A stretch of 17,346 bases of DNA from NCBI GenBank assembly GCA_964480565.1, contig CAYZSU010000044.1, positions 1-17,346 on the forward strand. The letters are read 5' to 3'. Within the stretch, counting starts at the first letter, position 1; each line of letters begins with the position of its first letter. The notes beneath the pieces are model-generated. The model was not told where the DNA came from. It searched no databases and worked only from the letters and a program-made list of their open reading frames with translations. The stretch is from CAYZSU01 sp964480565 (GTDB taxonomy: Bacteria > UBA10199 > 2-02-FULL-44-16 > JAAZCA01). Below, piece by piece: positions 14,585 through 17,346 of this stretch. The translations under genes and the position numbers were made by a program.

Positions 14585-15631
14585 TTATAATGATAGGTGT
14601 GTGTGAAACCACTGTTGAACAGGTTGGGAGTTTCGGTAGAGGTCCAGCGTATATTTTGCATGACCCTTTGTGTAGCCATTGCCGATCATCATTGTAATAT
14701 TTGCTGCGATACCTTCGGCTCCGAGGGCTGCTTTTTGAAAATTGGTGGCCATATTAAAAAAATAGACAATGCCATGGTTTCGGCAGGCCATAATACTGGC
14801 AATTTCTGTGCCTTCTATATTGGTTGTATTGATGACGAGATCGCATTTTTTTGAATTCGTGATTGTTTGGATATGATCGTGAATGGATGTTGGATTTAAG
14901 GCATTGCTCGTAAATACGTGGTCAGCTAGTCCATGCATTGAAAAAAAATCTAAACTTTTTTCATCAATATCAGTGACAATAATGCAACAATCATTACCAA
15001 TATGTTGGCGTATACTAGCGGCACAGAGTAAGCCAGACTTACCTGCGCCAATGATGAGAACTACTTGGCCGGGCTTGGATAACTGCATGGCTTGCGCCGG
15101 TGCGCCTGCGACATCAAGCAAGCTTAAGCAGTGTTTTAGTGGGATATCGTTAGGTATCTTTGCTGCAATGCCGGATGAAAATAGAATGGCATGTCCTTCA
15201 ATGTCCACCTGATCATTGGGATGAATTTTTTTGATGCGATCGATGTACAGGGGCGTTAATGTAAGCGATACCAATGTGCAAATATAATCCCCTTTGGATA
15301 ATGTATATTTATTATCATATTCAGGGCCAATGTCCGCGACTGTGCCAAGTAGCATGCCGCCGGATCCTGTTACAGGGTTTTGCTGTTTTCCCATTTTTTT
15401 TACATTGTCTAAAATTTGATTTTCAATGAGGGGGAGATTTTTATGGGCAGCGGTGTACATTTGATGAAATGAGGCAGAGTCGATGTTCAATGTGTGTACG
15501 TCGATTAATAGTTCATTGCTGTAAAGGGGTAATAGATTGTCCAACTGTGTGGCAGCTTGTGGCAATGCATGGTCCGGTGATATGACGCGATGCCGGCCAA
15601 AAACATCACCATTTTGTCGATAAATAGTCAT
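14585..15631 (-). CDS. kdd: L-erythro-3,5-diaminohexanoate dehydrogenase
   Basis: NAD(P)-dependent oxidative deamination of 3,5-diaminohexanoate to 3-keto-5-aminohexanoate, the step after the KamDE reaction in lysine fermentation. The 348 residues match the family throughout: GRHRVISPDHALPQAATQLDN, ELLIDVHTLNIDSASFHQM, KQQNPVTGSGGMLLGTVADI, DYICTLVSLTLTPLYIDRI, QVDIEGHAILFSSGI, LLDVAGAPAQAMQL, and the Rossmann loop VVLIIGAGKSGLLC. No key block is missing. AGGAAAG directly precedes the start. It stands upstream of kamA, separated by 14 bp. The cleavage enzyme Kce that normally follows is not in the window. Confidence 0.92.
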   Translation of the reverse strand: MTIYRQNGDVFGRHRVISPDHALPQAATQLDNLLPLYSNELLIDVHTLNIDSASFHQMYTAAHKNLPLIENQILDNVKKMGKQQNPVTGSGGMLLGTVADIGPEYDNKYTLSKGDYICTLVSLTLTPLYIDRIKKIHPNDQVDIEGHAILFSSGIAAKIPNDIPLKHCLSLLDVAGAPAQAMQLSKPGQVVLIIGAGKSGLLCAASIRQHIGNDCCIIVTDIDEKSLDFFSMHGLADHVFTSNALNPTSIHDHIQTITNSKKCDLVINTTNIEGTEIASIMACRNHGIVYFFNMATNFQKAALGAEGIAANITMMIGNGYTKGHAKYTLDLYRNSQPVQQWFHTHLSL

Positions 15632-15661
15632 AGCTTTCCTGTAAATCTATTTTAATGGCGA

Positions 15662-17173
15662 TTATTTTTTTATATACATATTTGGAATAGTGCTTTGATC
15701 ATAAAATTGCTGTGTGTGATCCCAGTGCCAAACTTTTCCTTTAATATCCAGCGATATTACTACCAATTCCGGCATATAATCATGCCATCCCTTGACGTCA
15801 CGATCAATTATTATTTTTGAGTGTGGGTATGTTTCTTGGTATTCATGCAATGTATGGTAAAATAAATTGCCGTTAAACCATAGGTAAGGGCTGTTCTTTC
15901 GAAATATTGGATGATACGGCGGTGGAATCGCCAGATGATCTGTTTCTTGTGTATGAGTTAATATATGGTTGGCAAAATTGATTTGCGGATCATTTTTTTC
16001 AGTAAATATAACGACGCGTGCACATAGGAAAATGCTATTTAATAAAATAATGATAATGATAACATATCTCATACGTGATGACATATAGGACGTATAGCAT
16101 AATGCAGTTAATGCGAGGCTTGCAATGGGAAATAGTAAATATTGTTGAAATCGCACTGGATTGAGTAGCATGGCCAGATAACTCGCAATGCATATGATAA
16201 TAAGAAATATATGGATATGATGTTTGTATGATAAGTGCTTACGGTGATGTCGATAGATGGTGATAGCAGCAAAAATGCTCATGCTGCCAAGGATTGTGAG
16301 GCTGAGTGTTTCTAAAAATTGCGCGCGAATAAGTGTTGGGAGTGAGTGTAAAAAGGGAGTGTCACTAAAAAGAGATAACATCAGTGTATTGAATGTATAA
16401 TTATGAAAGAAAAAGTCCGGCCATAGTCCTATATAGTAAAATGCATAATAAAAAAGCCCTAAAGTCATTGCACCGGCAAATGTGGATAATGCAATATGGC
16501 AGAGTACTTGGATGCGGTTTTTTGAAATAATAAGCATATGAACGGTGAACGTTGCAAAGATGATTAGTGTAAATAGTCCTGCTTTTTGAAGGATGATTGT
16601 GGCAATACCTGCCCAGACACCTGCTGCAACCATCCACTTGGCGGATGGTTGTTTTATCCATCGGCATAGATTGAGCACGCAATAGCACAGAGCGATGACC
16701 ATTAGGGGATCTGGACGCAATTGAATCATGTTTCGCATAAATGCAAAGCTGCTGATTAATGCGATGATAATCCAATGGGAATAGTTGCTTTGAATGAATT
16801 CTTTATTGAATGTGTATAAGAGCGTTGCGCTTAATAATAAATTAATTATAAATAAAAATCGTATGCCAATTGTTGCAATGCTATAATTGGAAATCACAGC
16901 CATTAATGGGCTTAACATAAACCATAAAGTGGGATGATGATGTTCAAAAAAATCAATATATGGCATGGAGCCATTGGCAATTAGCCAGCTTGCATGTAAA
17001 TGCTCAATTTCATCATGGTCAAATGAGGTATTTGTAATAAAGTAAATCAGGGAAAAGCTGATCAATAGCAGGCAGCTATATAATAGATAGCGTGTGTTCG
17101 TTTGGGATAGAAAAGTCATGCTGAATGATTGTGAAGGATCTCGTAAATGATTATTAATAGATGATTCCATCAT
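15662..17173 (-). CDS. GT-C-type membrane glycosyltransferase (PMT/ArnT-like)
   Basis: 503 residues with about 11-12 predicted membrane helices. The first large periplasmic loop contains FDHDEIEHLHASWLIANG (51-68) and PYIDFFEHHHPTLWF (71-85), the acidic loop and amphipathic motif typical of polyprenyl-phosphate-sugar-dependent GT-C enzymes of the PMT/ArnT type. The hydrophilic C-terminus (~430-503) is a small periplasmic part. It would transfer a sugar from a lipid carrier to lipid A, a protein or a polysaccharide; the acceptor cannot be told. GGAG lies seven bases before the ATG. It is the first gene of the operon holding kdd-kamA-kamDE (30-bp gap to kdd) and lies behind a candidate promoter. 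Confidence 0.78.
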   Translation of the reverse strand: MMESSINNHLRDPSQSFSMTFLSQTNTRYLLYSCLLLISFSLIYFITNTSFDHDEIEHLHASWLIANGSMPYIDFFEHHHPTLWFMLSPLMAVISNYSIATIGIRFLFIINLLLSATLLYTFNKEFIQSNYSHWIIIALISSFAFMRNMIQLRPDPLMVIALCYCVLNLCRWIKQPSAKWMVAAGVWAGIATIILQKAGLFTLIIFATFTVHMLIISKNRIQVLCHIALSTFAGAMTLGLFYYAFYYIGLWPDFFFHNYTFNTLMLSLFSDTPFLHSLPTLIRAQFLETLSLTILGSMSIFAAITIYRHHRKHLSYKHHIHIFLIIICIASYLAMLLNPVRFQQYLLFPIASLALTALCYTSYMSSRMRYVIIIIILLNSIFLCARVVIFTEKNDPQINFANHILTHTQETDHLAIPPPYHPIFRKNSPYLWFNGNLFYHTLHEYQETYPHSKIIIDRDVKGWHDYMPELVVISLDIKGKVWHWDHTQQFYDQSTIPNMYIKK

Positions 17174-17202
17174 ATATATTCTCCGAATCTGAAATAGGGT
17201 AT

Positions 17203-17232
17203 ATCATGATTTGTATATGGGATTCAAGTCAA
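17203..17232 (-). promoter_or_regulatory. Candidate promoter of the long minus-strand operon
   Basis: The minus strand has TTGACT (17227-17232), an 18-base spacer, then CATGAT (17203-17208), about 30 bp upstream of the first start codon. The -35 is good and the -10 only fair, but its position ahead of the first operon gene supports it. Confidence 0.4.
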
Positions 17233-17240
17233 GGGAATTG

Positions 17241-17320
17241 CCTGTTTAAGAGGATTGTTTTTAAACAAGCCCTTTACTTTGAAATACAGTCATGGCATGG
17301 ATTTTCAACGTTTAAACAGG
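17241..17320. promoter_or_regulatory. Cluster of TTTAAACA-type boxes in a divergent intergenic region
   Basis: Three related sites lie between the operon promoter and the divergent start at 17330: CCTGTTTAA (17241-17249), the palindrome TTGTTTTTAAACAA (17255-17268) and TTTAAACAGG (17311-17320). The first and last are inverted copies of each other (CCTGTTTAA and TTAAACAGG). This could be an operator for a dimeric regulator. In AT-rich DNA it may also be chance. Confidence 0.3.
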
Positions 17321-17329
17321 AAAGAATAT

Positions 17330-17346
17330 ATGCTTAAAAAAATATT
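17330..17346 (+). CDS. Start of a divergent gene, cut by the window edge
   Basis: ATG at 17330 follows AGGAAAG at a normal distance and opens a frame reading M-L-K-K-I before the window ends. It would be divergent from the operon that starts at 17173. Only five codons are visible, so the product is unknown and the call rests on the ribosome-binding site and the empty upstream region. Confidence 0.4.

Noticed and set aside
14571..14612. Longer kamA N-terminus starting at 14612
   Set aside because: It would overlap kdd by 28 bp and has no good ribosome-binding site, while the ATG at 14570 has AGGAG at ideal spacing and directly precedes the start of similarity to KamA.
1..17346. tRNA, rRNA, CRISPR array, insertion sequence or prophage
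   Set aside because: I looked on both strands and found no cloverleaf, rRNA words, regularly spaced repeats, transposase or phage genes.

Overview
The window is a bacterial chromosomal segment, AT-rich, with almost all genes on the minus strand. The organism looks Gram-negative. Supporting points are an AmgK/MurU peptidoglycan-recycling pair, two predicted lipoproteins, a periplasmic DsbA-type oxidoreductase and an exported protease with a C-terminal sorting-type tail. I cannot fix the phylum from the sequence. A proteobacterial or related lineage able to metabolise lysine is the best guess. I see no rRNA, tRNA, CRISPR array, transposase or phage gene.

Right to left, in the direction of transcription, a long tightly packed minus-strand operon runs from 17173 to 7666. 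It encodes a GT-C membrane glycosyltransferase, 3,5-diaminohexanoate dehydrogenase (kdd), lysine 2,3-aminomutase (kamA), relatives of both subunits of beta-lysine 5,6-aminomutase (kamD, kamE), a diacylglycerol-kinase-family lipid kinase, a small IPT/TIG lipoprotein, and the sugar kinase and nucleotidyltransferase pair AmgK/MurU. Gaps are 30 bp or less and several genes overlap by 1 to 8 bp. KamA and Kdd keep their visible signature residues. The KamD and KamE relatives do not: KamE lacks the cobalamin-ligand histidine motif and the Schiff-base lysine context, and it carries an added lysine-rich tail of about 86 residues. KamD has lost much of its cofactor and substrate loop. This is the strongest candidate in the window for something new.

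Left of this lies a 367-bp intergenic region (7299-7665) with a near-consensus promoter. The promoter drives a two-gene unit: a small secreted protein resembling a free-standing subtilisin propeptide (6918-7298), then a 765-residue S8 serine protease (4560-6857) with its own propeptide, a large inserted domain and a Cys/TM/basic C-terminal tail. Next come an OFA-type MFS transporter (3051-4271) and a SurA_N-DsbA fusion lipoprotein (1823-2854), each with its own promoter and/or terminator. Last is serS (387-1673) with a 65-residue protein encoded 3 bp behind it.

Three copies of a dispersed intergenic repeat of about 100 bp (12-120, 4447-4553, and inverted at 7389-7494) punctuate the left half. 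A divergent plus-strand gene seems to begin at the right edge (17330).
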